A program made the translations under genes and the position numbers. The notes under the pieces were generated by a model that saw only the letters and a program-made list of their open reading frames with translations, did no database searches and was not told where the DNA came from. This document shows, one piece after another, positions 8,021-12,672 of a stretch of 12,672 nucleotides of DNA. Numbering within the stretch: position 1 is the stretch's first letter; each line of letters opens with the position of its first letter. Location of the stretch: the NCBI GenBank assembly GCA_028818995.1, contig JAPPMR010000934.1:1-12672 (forward strand). The letters are read 5' to 3'. The DNA comes from Candidatus Poribacteria bacterium. Its GTDB lineage: Bacteria; Poribacteria; WGA-4E; WGA-3G.

Positions 8021-8038
8021 GGGTGTGTAAAGTTTTTG
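8021..8038 (-). repeat. ACTTTACACACCC repeat, inverted copy
   Basis: GGGTGTGTAAAGTTTTTG is the exact 18-base reverse complement of 8313-8330. Together with that copy it brackets the MITE-like element at 8068-8222. Confidence 0.75.
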
Positions 8039-8067
8039 GCACAAAGGCATAAACTTTTGTTCTGTTT

Positions 8068-8222
8068 AGTCCCGTGAATCAACGCCAAATACGCGTTTGG
8101 TATTTGTCGGGGACGATATGTTGTCCTTTATTGTCCGAGTTGATTATGCACATATCGTTCCTACGGAACTCAATTAAGGTGGGTTAACGTTTTTTCTATA
8201 AACATATCGTCCCTACGGGACT
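8068..8222. mobile_element. MITE-like palindromic element, left end interrupted
   Basis: The right part (about 8155-8222) is nearly identical to 11204-11269: CGTTCCTACGGAACTCAA, a GGTGGGT block, CTATAAACATATCGT and CCCTACGGGACT. The left end has AGTCCCG at 8068-8074 and GGACGATATG at 8111-8120. These two pieces are contiguous in the other element but are separated here by about 35 bases that include CCAAATACGCGTTTGG. No protein is encoded. It looks like a non-autonomous palindromic element whose left inverted repeat was disrupted. Confidence 0.65.
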
Positions 8223-8312
8223 GAATGGCATATTTCAAATAATAAAGTGCATAAAGACAATACCTAAGCGGGAAAGTAACACATACCCACAATAATAGTA
8301 GGTTTATTTTCA

Positions 8313-8330
8313 CAAAAACTTTACACACCC
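8313..8330 (+). repeat. ACTTTACACACCC repeat, direct copy 1
   Basis: CAAAAACTTTACACACCC is an exact inverted match to 8021-8038 and a direct repeat of 8347-8363, which starts 34 bases later. Confidence 0.75.
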
Positions 8331-8346
8331 TTCTAAAAATCAGTGA

Positions 8347-8363
8347 CAAAACTTTACACACCC
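8347..8363 (+). repeat. ACTTTACACACCC repeat, direct copy 2
   Basis: CAAAACTTTACACACCC matches 17 bases of the copy at 8313-8330 apart from one A in the A-run. It lies 16 bases before a TTGACA, so a regulatory-protein site is conceivable, but a dispersed repeat is equally likely. Confidence 0.7.
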
Positions 8364-8379
8364 ATTCAAATGGTTTTGA

Positions 8380-8408
8380 TTGACAGTTTATGGCAGGTGT
8401 GTTACTCT
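8380..8408 (+). promoter_or_regulatory. Possible sigma70 promoter of LamG-PhyH-deacetylase operon
   Basis: TTGACA (8380-8385) is a perfect -35 hexamer. With a 17-base spacer the -10 would be TACTCT (8403-8408), which keeps TA and the final T only. The position, 54 bases before the first start codon of a packed operon, is right, but the -10 is weak. Confidence 0.35.
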
Positions 8409-8450
8409 TTCTCCAATTGATTCTGATGAGAAAAAGCATAATCTTCTAAA

Positions 8451-8456
8451 AAGGAG
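8451..8456 (+). promoter_or_regulatory. Ribosome binding site of LamG-like gene
   Basis: AAGGAG lies 5 bases before ATG 8462 and 8 bases before ATG 8465. Both starts are possible and differ by one methionine. Confidence 0.75.
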
Positions 8457-8461
8457 AAGTT

Positions 8462-9157
8462 ATGATGAAATCAAGAAAATTGAGATTCAGCGTCTTCACA
8501 CTCTTTTCATTTATACTCATCTCAGTGTATATACCTCTTTGTGTTGGAAAAGTGCTGATTGAGGATGACTTTGATAAGGGAAATATTGACAAGAATAAAT
8601 GGATTCCTACAGATGGTTGGTCCCTGGATAGTGGGAAACTTGACGTTAACGGTGGAGGCGTAGGAATTTCCAAAGTTACTGATTTAACTGAATTTGAGTT
8701 CATTGTTGACTTTAATATGGTGAACCCGCTATGGTCAGCGAATTGGGTTGTGCATGCAGAAGACCAAGATAATTGCACACTGGTTCAAATAGTAGCAGAT
8801 GCTCGGAATCAATTTTGGTGGTTTACGCGAGTAAACGGCGCGTATGATGTTCCTGACCATGGTAAGTTAGACAATAAATCAGGTGTACACCCGGAACTTG
8901 GTAAATGGTATACGATAAAGATTGTTGTAGAAGATGAAACTTACGATATCTACTTGGGTGAACGAGGCGATGATCTAAATTTATGTTGCACATGGAAAGA
9001 CAAGACTCATAGTAAAGGTGCCGTAGGTTTCAGAGCTTGGACCGGTGAACATACTCTTTATGACAATGTGTTGGTTACAACCGTGGGACACGTTTCTCCA
9101 GTAAATCCTGAAGATGCGCTGCCCGTCACATGGGGAAAGCTCAAGATGCATCGATAA
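8462..9157 (+). CDS. Secreted LamG/jelly-roll domain protein
   Basis: This 231-residue protein begins with a typical signal peptide: basic residues MMKSRKLR, then a hydrophobic stretch of about residues 9-27, with cleavage probably near CVG (27-29). The mature part resembles concanavalin A-like/LamG or 3-keto-disaccharide hydrolase (DUF1080) jelly-roll domains. It opens with EDDFDKGNIDKNKW and has GWSLDSGKLDVNGG, the ELGKWYTIKIVVED segment (145-158) and a closing GAVGFRAWTGEHTLYDNV (186-203). Such domains bind or act on sugars, but I see no decisive catalytic residues, so binding is as likely as catalysis. No lipobox, anchor or second domain is present. The PhyH-family gene starts 20 bases after the stop, suggesting one operon that exports this protein while its partners stay inside. 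Confidence 0.75.
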   Translation: MMKSRKLRFSVFTLFSFILISVYIPLCVGKVLIEDDFDKGNIDKNKWIPTDGWSLDSGKLDVNGGGVGISKVTDLTEFEFIVDFNMVNPLWSANWVVHAEDQDNCTLVQIVADARNQFWWFTRVNGAYDVPDHGKLDNKSGVHPELGKWYTIKIVVEDETYDIYLGERGDDLNLCCTWKDKTHSKGAVGFRAWTGEHTLYDNVLVTTVGHVSPVNPEDALPVTWGKLKMHR

Positions 9158-9161
9158 AGTT

Positions 9162-9167
9162 GAAAGG
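9162..9167 (+). promoter_or_regulatory. Ribosome binding site deciding PhyH-family start
   Basis: GAAAGG lies 10 bases before ATG 9178. It favours 9178 over an in-frame ATG at 9130, which sits inside the LamG-like gene. Confidence 0.55.
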
Positions 9168-9177
9168 TCTAAACCTA

Positions 9178-10068
9178 ATGCGCACCGAATCGCCATTCAT
9201 AGATTGTACAGACTTAATCGCAGACCGTGACCTACTTCTTGAACATAGCCACAATAACGGATATATCTTCTTTCCTGGGCTGCTCCCTGTGGAGCCGGTG
9301 CTTGAATTACGGAGACAGGTATTTCGTGTGGCAGAGCAGCACGAACTCCTTGCACCGGACACTGATCCAGATGCCGGTATCCGCAGAAACGGTGTTTTCG
9401 TCTGTGAACAGGACAGATCCGAGACGTATATACAATTCTATATTGATGTCCAGAAACTCCGACTTTTCCACGAGCTTCCGCATCACGAGCGTATCCTGCA
9501 TGTTTTGGAAGTCCTGTTTGGAACATCTGTTTTCATCCATCCCCGTCATATCTGCCACGTCATATTTCCAGGCGAACATCAGTATACCACCCCACCGCAT
9601 CAGGACTTCAGTCCGGTTCGTGGTTCGCAGGAAACCTGGACCGTGTGGACACCTTTAGGAGACTGTGATGCTGAGTTGGGTGGCTTGGCGATTGCACGCG
9701 GATCAAACCGTCGCGGGCACTTAGAAGATGGCGGTGTCCGTTCCTGGGAGTCGATTGAAGACAATACCGAATGGGCATGGAATCCCTTTAAGACCGGTGA
9801 TGTCCTCATGTTTCATAGTTTGACGATTCACCGAGGGCGGGACAATATGACTGATGACATTATACGACTTGCAACGAGTGCCCGCTACCAGTCGGTCAAT
9901 GAACCCGTTGATGAAGACGCTCTCACCGTTCATCTGGGATGTGCGAAATGGGAAGAGGTCTATTCTGAGTGGGAAACAGACGATCCGCTAAAGTATTATT
10001 GGAACGCAATTGATATGGATGTCCTACCTGCTTACCATCGCCGCAGGACAAAACCCGCAAATTGTTAG
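9178..10068 (+). CDS. Phytanoyl-CoA dioxygenase (PhyH) family protein
   Basis: This 296-residue protein is a predicted Fe(II)/2-oxoglutarate oxygenase, which couples 2-oxoglutarate decarboxylation to hydroxylation of a small molecule. An N-terminal segment has the family's HNNGYIFFPGLLPVEPVLEL pattern (25-44). The iron triad is H141-x-D143 (TPPHQDF) and a distal histidine in FHSLTIHRGRDN, most likely H218. R230 in IIRLATSARYQ is the candidate 2-oxoglutarate-binding arginine. All key residues are present and the length is normal. It has no signal peptide. It lies 20 bases after the LamG-like gene and 8 bases before deacetylase 2, so the three genes are probably co-transcribed. The family is broad, covering lipid, amino-acid and natural-product hydroxylases and halogenases, so the true substrate is unknown and phytanoyl-CoA itself is unlikely to be implied. 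Confidence 0.9.
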   Translation: MRTESPFIDCTDLIADRDLLLEHSHNNGYIFFPGLLPVEPVLELRRQVFRVAEQHELLAPDTDPDAGIRRNGVFVCEQDRSETYIQFYIDVQKLRLFHELPHHERILHVLEVLFGTSVFIHPRHICHVIFPGEHQYTTPPHQDFSPVRGSQETWTVWTPLGDCDAELGGLAIARGSNRRGHLEDGGVRSWESIEDNTEWAWNPFKTGDVLMFHSLTIHRGRDNMTDDIIRLATSARYQSVNEPVDEDALTVHLGCAKWEEVYSEWETDDPLKYYWNAIDMDVLPAYHRRRTKPANC

Positions 10069-10076
10069 GTATAAAA

Positions 10077-10862
10077 ATGAGAAAAGAAAATCAAGAATTG
10101 TCTGAAACTGAATTACTGCAACCCATCCCTGACGGATTAATTGTCCTCACCTTTGATGACGGGAACAAATCAGATTATAATTATGTTGCCCCACTATTAA
10201 AAGAATACGGTTTTGGGGCGACATTTTTCATCACTGAAGGTCTAAATTTTCTTAACAACAAAGACTACTATGTCACTTGGGAGGAGATTAGGGAGTTACA
10301 TCAACAAGGTTTTGAAATCGGGAACCATACCCGTAATCATACGCATGCCAACACACAAACGAAAGAAGAGTTGTTGGCAGACTTACTACATATTGATAAA
10401 CGATGTGAGGAATACGGTATTCCTGTGCCTGAGACCTTCGCCTATCCTGCGAGTTGTCGAAGTCCAGAATCGATTGAGGTGTTGAGAGAAAAAGGGTATG
10501 GGTTCGTACGGCGAGGTGTTGCACCCGATTTTCCCCATCATCGAGAGGGTGGACGTGGACCGATTTACGATCCGGATGTCCATCACCCGTTGGTCATTCC
10601 GTCAAGTATTCCGGGTCCGAACTATAAATTTGAGGATTTAGTTTGGGCAGTTGACCAAGCAAAAGATGGCAAAATCGCTGTTCTGACGTTTCACGGTGTG
10701 CCTGCCCTTGAACATCCCTGGGTTGATGTTCCCCCCGAGGTGTTTAAGACATACATGGATTATCTTCGTGACAAAGACTGTACCGTCATTGCATTGCGTG
10801 ATTTGGCTAAATACGTTGATCCATCAGAAACAAGTGGAAAAAGCATAACTTATTGGCCATAA
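10077..10862 (+). CDS. NodB-type polysaccharide deacetylase family protein 2
   Basis: This 261-residue protein is a carbohydrate esterase family 4-type deacetylase and a close paralogue of the protein at 7159-7941. Long stretches are identical, for example TFDDGNKSDYNYVAPLLK and AKDGKIAVLTFHGVPALEHP. Motifs are TFDDG (25-29; D27, D28), HTRNH (84-88; H84 and H88 metal ligands), FAYPASCR (121-128) and H206 in LTFHG. Motif 3 differs from copy 1 (PASCRSPE against PGDSRGPE), which may shift specificity. I take ATG 10077, 8 bases after the PhyH stop, because it aligns with the copy 1 start; a TTG at 10062 overlaps the PhyH gene. No signal peptide is present. Tight coupling to the dioxygenase suggests both act on the same intracellular compound. 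Confidence 0.9.
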   Translation: MRKENQELSETELLQPIPDGLIVLTFDDGNKSDYNYVAPLLKEYGFGATFFITEGLNFLNNKDYYVTWEEIRELHQQGFEIGNHTRNHTHANTQTKEELLADLLHIDKRCEEYGIPVPETFAYPASCRSPESIEVLREKGYGFVRRGVAPDFPHHREGGRGPIYDPDVHHPLVIPSSIPGPNYKFEDLVWAVDQAKDGKIAVLTFHGVPALEHPWVDVPPEVFKTYMDYLRDKDCTVIALRDLAKYVDPSETSGKSITYWP

Positions 10863-10871
10863 AAAACCTCA

Positions 10872-11010
10872 ATGAAGCGAAGGTATTCGGAACAATCGAA
10901 CCTATCCAGCATCAGTGTTTGCGTCAACAGTATTTTTATCAGAATAGACATGCCTGAACGCGTTGACGCATACGCTGAACTCCATTCCTTCCTACCATCA
11001 GCGACGGTAT
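10872..11010 (+). pseudogene. Decayed MoaD/ThiS-like gene copy
   Basis: The frame opening at ATG 10872 contains SISVCVNSIFIRIDMPERVD followed by AYAELHSFLP. This aligns with residues 54-82 of the carrier at 3728 (SIGVYINGVVTRVGMHARVD, then ADAELHFLP), about 17 identities over 31 positions plus one inserted residue. At DNA level CGCGTTGACGCA and GAACTCCATT are identical. The bases ACCTCAATG before and at the start also match the intact gene, then the relic jumps to AAGCGAA, equivalent to 3852-3858. About 120 bases of the N-terminal region therefore appear deleted. The terminal Gly-Gly is lost (SATV instead of IGGGV). The frame stays open to 11066, but without the fold's first half or the glycine tail it cannot be a working carrier. 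It begins 9 bases after deacetylase 2. Confidence 0.75.
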
Positions 11011-11105
11011 ATAATGTCCCTCTTTGTAGCACAAACTGTATGAAGATTGATTTATTAATTCGGTAATTTTCATTAGGTATATTCGGAACATTTTAAGCGC
11101 TCTTC

Positions 11106-11269
11106 AGTCCCGTAGGGACGCTATGTTTATAGCAGCGCGGACGACCTCATCCCTTAGTCCCGTAGGGACGATATGTTTTGAAGCATATCAACAATAAATA
11201 TGCCGTTCCTACGGAACTCAAGAGGCGGTGGGTAACATTTTTCTATAAACATATCGTCCCTACGGGACT
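11106..11269. mobile_element. MITE-like element with 27-bp inverted repeats
   Basis: The ends 11106-11132 and 11243-11269 are inverted repeats matching at 26 of 27 bases; each holds AGTCCCGTAGGGACG and TATGTTTATAG in its own orientation. Two further internal units lie at 11156-11175 (+) and 11199-11218 (-), the latter with CGTTCCTACGGAACT. Each unit carries a short self-complementary core such as GTCCCGTAGGGAC. There is no coding capacity and no clear target-site duplication. The right 66 bases recur almost unchanged at 8155-8222. It resembles a MITE or a REP-doublet element mobilised by an enzyme encoded elsewhere. Confidence 0.75.
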
Positions 11270-11371
11270 AAAGAAATTACCGAAATATTTATTTAATCTT
11301 CATTCAGTTTGTGCCATATTCCATTTCATTTAAACCCTACAGATTTTGGAACATTTTGATGTATTGAGTGT

Positions 11372-11385
11372 GTATTTTAAAATAC
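11372..11385. promoter_or_regulatory. 14-bp perfect palindrome, possible operator
   Basis: GTATTTTAAAATAC is a perfect palindrome 72 bases before the start codon at 11458. Its position suits a dimeric repressor, but such A/T palindromes can arise by chance. Confidence 0.3.
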
Positions 11386-11446
11386 GGCACTTTGCTATAT
11401 TTTTCATCTCTCAAAAGTGTCCATCAAAGATTAACCACTTTAGAAA

Positions 11447-11452
11447 AAGGAG
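11447..11452 (+). promoter_or_regulatory. Ribosome binding site deciding membrane-protein start
   Basis: AAGGAG, within AAAAAGGAG, lies 5 bases before ATG 11458. It favours 11458 over the in-frame ATG at 11368, which would put a 30-residue extension before a conventional N-terminal membrane anchor. Confidence 0.75.
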
Positions 11453-11457
11453 AAACA

Positions 11458-12234
11458 ATGTTCAAACAACTCGATCTCAAAGTAATTGGCGGTATAGTAA
11501 TTATTGCTGTTTTTCTTGTAGCAGGCACCTATTTTTTCTCACAACGAAGTTATAAACGTTTCGCATCAGACATCGGAGTATCCCCCGAATCCACTACACC
11601 ATCTAAAGCTGCCTCCGAAAGCGATACAATCACATCTTCCGAACAGTCTAAGCCGTCACAATCACCAAAATCAGTTAACAAGAATATTAAGGTTGATTCA
11701 AAGTCTGTAGGTGAATCTGAGTTGGCTAATACCACAGAAAACATGGAAGCTTCTGCTGAAAAAACAGAGACACCCAAATTTGATGCTTCATCGCTCATGT
11801 CCACATTTGGCATACCTGAAGAAGTTAAATCACTTCTTGATGAGGACGCTGAAGAAGCAGACTTTGAAAAGGCACAGGCTTATCTCGCTGAGAAATACGG
11901 TCAATCTGCCGAAGTTGATGCAATAATGGATAGACTAAAGCAGATGTCTGGTGGTCCAGTAGAACTTGACGATTTGACAGCGCTTTTTGAGGACTGGATT
12001 GAGATTTTGCCTGAAGAACAGCAAGAAAATCGCCGACAATTGATGGGTGTTCTGACACTGCTCAATCAGGCAAAGGCTCAGGGAGGTAGCAATCCAGTTC
12101 AAGTTATCGTTGGTACGGATTTAGATTTAGATCCGTCTCTGCTTGAAGGAGATAATGTGAAACGTTTTGACATTGTAGATACTAAAACGGAGATTGTAGA
12201 CGTTAAAACTAAAACGGAGATTATAGACGATTAA
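11458..12234 (+). CDS. Single-pass membrane protein of unknown function
   Basis: This 258-residue protein is not one I recognise. A short N-terminus (MFKQLDLKV) precedes one hydrophobic helix at about 9-27 (VIGGIVIIAVFLVAGTYFF), then basic residues (QRSYKR). This fits an anchor or uncleaved signal with the rest most likely outside the cytoplasmic membrane. Residues about 41-104 form a Ser/Thr/Lys-rich, probably disordered linker. Residues about 105-210 are acidic and helical (LLDEDAEEADFEKAQAYLAE, then DDLTALFEDWIEILPEEQQ). The end contains a short internal repeat, TKTEIVDVKTKTEIIDD, encoded by near-duplicate ACTAAAACGGAGATT units. It stands alone, between a MITE-like element and the rRNA operon. 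A structural, adaptor or envelope role is possible, but nothing in the sequence settles it. Confidence 0.75.
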   Translation: MFKQLDLKVIGGIVIIAVFLVAGTYFFSQRSYKRFASDIGVSPESTTPSKAASESDTITSSEQSKPSQSPKSVNKNIKVDSKSVGESELANTTENMEASAEKTETPKFDASSLMSTFGIPEEVKSLLDEDAEEADFEKAQAYLAEKYGQSAEVDAIMDRLKQMSGGPVELDDLTALFEDWIEILPEEQQENRRQLMGVLTLLNQAKAQGGSNPVQVIVGTDLDLDPSLLEGDNVKRFDIVDTKTEIVDVKTKTEIIDD

Positions 12235-12480
12235 AGATGCGTGTTAGAAACTCTTGAACAAAAACATGTATTCACTTATAGTAGATTTCACAATTAACTT
12301 TACTTATGACCTGTAGGAGGGAACTCCGATTCCCGACAGGTCGCGATTCGGAGATCGCTCCTACAGGATTTGAAATCGGACTTTCAAGGTTTCCCTCCTA
12401 CTATTTATGAGATAGATTGTAGTAAAAACACTTAAATACCTTTAAAATACATGTTTTTTGTCAAAATTATGCATTTTTTT
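12235..12480. other. Intergenic region before rRNA operon
   Basis: No gene is seen here. The stretch holds the second CTGTAGGAG palindromic repeat and then becomes strongly A/T-rich, running into the rRNA promoter. Confidence 0.6.
12281..12366. repeat. CTGTAGGAG palindromic repeat, copy 2
   Basis: The core 12311-12366 runs from CTGTAGGAG to CTCCTACAG and shares both arms with copy 1 at 3562-3626, but with a loop of only a few bases. The similarity extends left to about 12281 (TAGATTT, AATTAA, ACCTGTAGG). It could form a long hairpin after the membrane-protein gene. Confidence 0.7.
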
Positions 12481-12519
12481 ACAATTTTATTTGACAAAGA
12501 AGTTTTTAAAGTGTATAAT
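12461..12519 (+). promoter_or_regulatory. Consensus sigma70 rRNA promoter with UP-like tract
   Basis: TTGACA (12491-12496) and TATAAT (12514-12519) are exact consensus hexamers with the ideal 17-base spacer. The 30 bases upstream are almost all A or T (CAAAATTATGC, TTTTTTTACAATTTTAT), as expected of an UP element that contacts the RNA polymerase alpha subunit. The start of transcription should be near 12526, about 116 bases before the mature 16S end. This arrangement is typical of strong rRNA promoters. Confidence 0.88.
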
Positions 12520-12524
12520 TAACA

Positions 12525-12549
12525 TTACCTTTCAATTTTAGGAAGGTAA
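12525..12549 (+). promoter_or_regulatory. Hairpin at predicted 5' end of rRNA transcript
   Basis: TTACCTTTC pairs with GGAAGGTAA (9 bp including one G-U) around the loop AATTTTA. It begins at the predicted transcription start, so the leader RNA would start with a stem-loop. This could protect the 5' end or shape the antitermination complex. Confidence 0.5.
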
Positions 12550-12552
12550 AGT

Positions 12553-12564
12553 TGTTCTTTGAAA
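12553..12564 (+). promoter_or_regulatory. boxA-like rRNA antiterminator
   Basis: TGTTCTTTGAAA resembles the bacterial boxA element (E. coli TGCTCTTTAACA), which binds NusB/NusE in rRNA leaders. It lies in the expected place between the promoter and 16S rRNA. Confidence 0.6.
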
Positions 12565-12610
12565 GTTAAATAGTGAACGTGACGTGCCTATTATATAGCT
12601 TGTGAGTGCG

Positions 12611-12626
12611 CTTCAATTATTTGAAG
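12611..12626 (+). promoter_or_regulatory. Leader hairpin before 16S rRNA
   Basis: CTTCAA and TTGAAG form a 6-bp stem around TTAT. CTTCAA recurs at 12632-12637, so the 3' arm has two possible partners. It may belong to the pre-16S processing region, whose other half would lie beyond the window. Confidence 0.35.
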
Positions 12627-12641
12627 ATGTACTTCAATACT

Positions 12642-12672
12642 TTTGTGGAGAGTATGATACCGGCTCAGGACG
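12642..12672 (+). rRNA. rrs: 16S ribosomal RNA, 5' end only (partial)
   Basis: AGAGTATGATACCGGCTCAG (12649-12668) followed by GACG aligns with the universal bacterial 16S start, AGAGTTTGATCMTGGCTCAG then GACG. GGCTCAGGACG is exact. By E. coli numbering, 12649 is position 8, placing the mature end near 12642. The consensus promoter and boxA-like element upstream support this. Three bases differ from the usual sequence, at positions 13, 18 and 20. The gene continues beyond the window. Confidence 0.85.

Larger units (their letters stand above)
7942..8461. other. Non-coding region with repeats, no gene seen
   Basis: I see no supported gene in these 520 bases between deacetylase 1 and the LamG-like gene. 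They contain three copies of an ACTTTACACACCC repeat, a MITE-like element at 8068-8222, and a possible promoter and ribosome binding site for the downstream operon. Confidence 0.6.
10863..11457. other. Region without intact gene: MoaD relic and MITE
   Basis: These 595 bases contain a decayed MoaD-like fragment (10872-11010), a MITE-like element (11106-11269) and a 14-bp palindrome (11372-11385). I see no complete gene and no clear promoter for the downstream membrane protein. Confidence 0.6.

Noticed and set aside
9130..9177. Upstream start for the PhyH-family gene
   Set aside because: It overlaps the LamG-like coding sequence and its residues do not look like the family N-terminus.
10062..10076. 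TTG start for deacetylase 2
   Set aside because: It overlaps the PhyH stop, and ATG 10077 aligns with the start of the paralogue.
11106..11269. CRISPR array from repeated CCCGTAGGGACG units
   Set aside because: Units alternate in orientation, spacing is irregular and there are only four; this is a palindromic element.
11368..11457. Upstream start for the membrane protein
   Set aside because: The extension lacks a ribosome binding site and would precede a normal N-terminal anchor; ATG 11458 has a strong one.

Overview
The window most likely comes from a Candidatus Poribacteria-type or similar marine/sponge-associated bacterium. This is an inference from gene content (a phytanoyl-CoA dioxygenase-family protein, NodB-type deacetylases, a molybdenum hydroxylase, a LamG-like secreted protein) and from families of short palindromic intergenic repeats of a kind I associate with those genomes. 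The last 31 bases look like the 5' end of a 16S rRNA gene. The bases GGCTCAGGACG fit most phyla but not Bacteroidota, which normally read GGCTCAGGATG. All supported genes are on the + strand.

Layout. (1) 1-213: C-terminal coiled-coil tail of a truncated gene. (2) 214-776: non-coding, with several palindromes. (3) 777-3516: two-gene molybdenum hydroxylase operon, a 2Fe-2S small subunit followed by a molybdopterin large subunit, with no FAD subunit in view. (4) 3530-3705: two intergenic palindromic repeats. (5) 3728-4003: a MoaD/ThiS-like sulfur carrier with four residues beyond its GGG. Fourteen bases later comes a 1026-residue type ISP-like restriction-modification protein (4018-7098). (6) 7159-7941: NodB-type deacetylase 1. 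(7) 7942-8461: non-coding, with a MITE-like element and 17-18-bp repeats around it. (8) 8462-10862: tightly packed operon of a secreted LamG-like protein, a PhyH-family dioxygenase and deacetylase 2, a close paralogue of deacetylase 1. (9) 10872-11010: a decayed second copy of the MoaD-like gene, then a 164-bp MITE-like element with 27-bp terminal inverted repeats. (10) 11458-12234: a single-pass membrane protein of unknown function. (11) 12281-12366: a second copy of the palindromic repeat found at 3530. (12) 12461-12672: an rRNA promoter with exact -35 and -10 consensus, a boxA-like antiterminator and the start of 16S rRNA.

How the parts may work together. The sulfur carrier may supply sulfur for molybdopterin, which the hydroxylase needs, although its tail would have to be trimmed first. 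The dioxygenase and the two deacetylases lack signal peptides and probably act on cytoplasmic small molecules or glycan precursors. The restriction-modification protein is a stand-alone defence or methylation gene whose nuclease motif looks altered. The short repeats, paralogous deacetylases and MoaD relic show that the region has been rearranged. I see no clearly new multi-gene system. The items most worth a second look are the divergent 16S 5' end, the MoaD relic, the extended sulfur carrier next to the methyltransferase, the E-x-E nuclease motif and the MITE-like elements.
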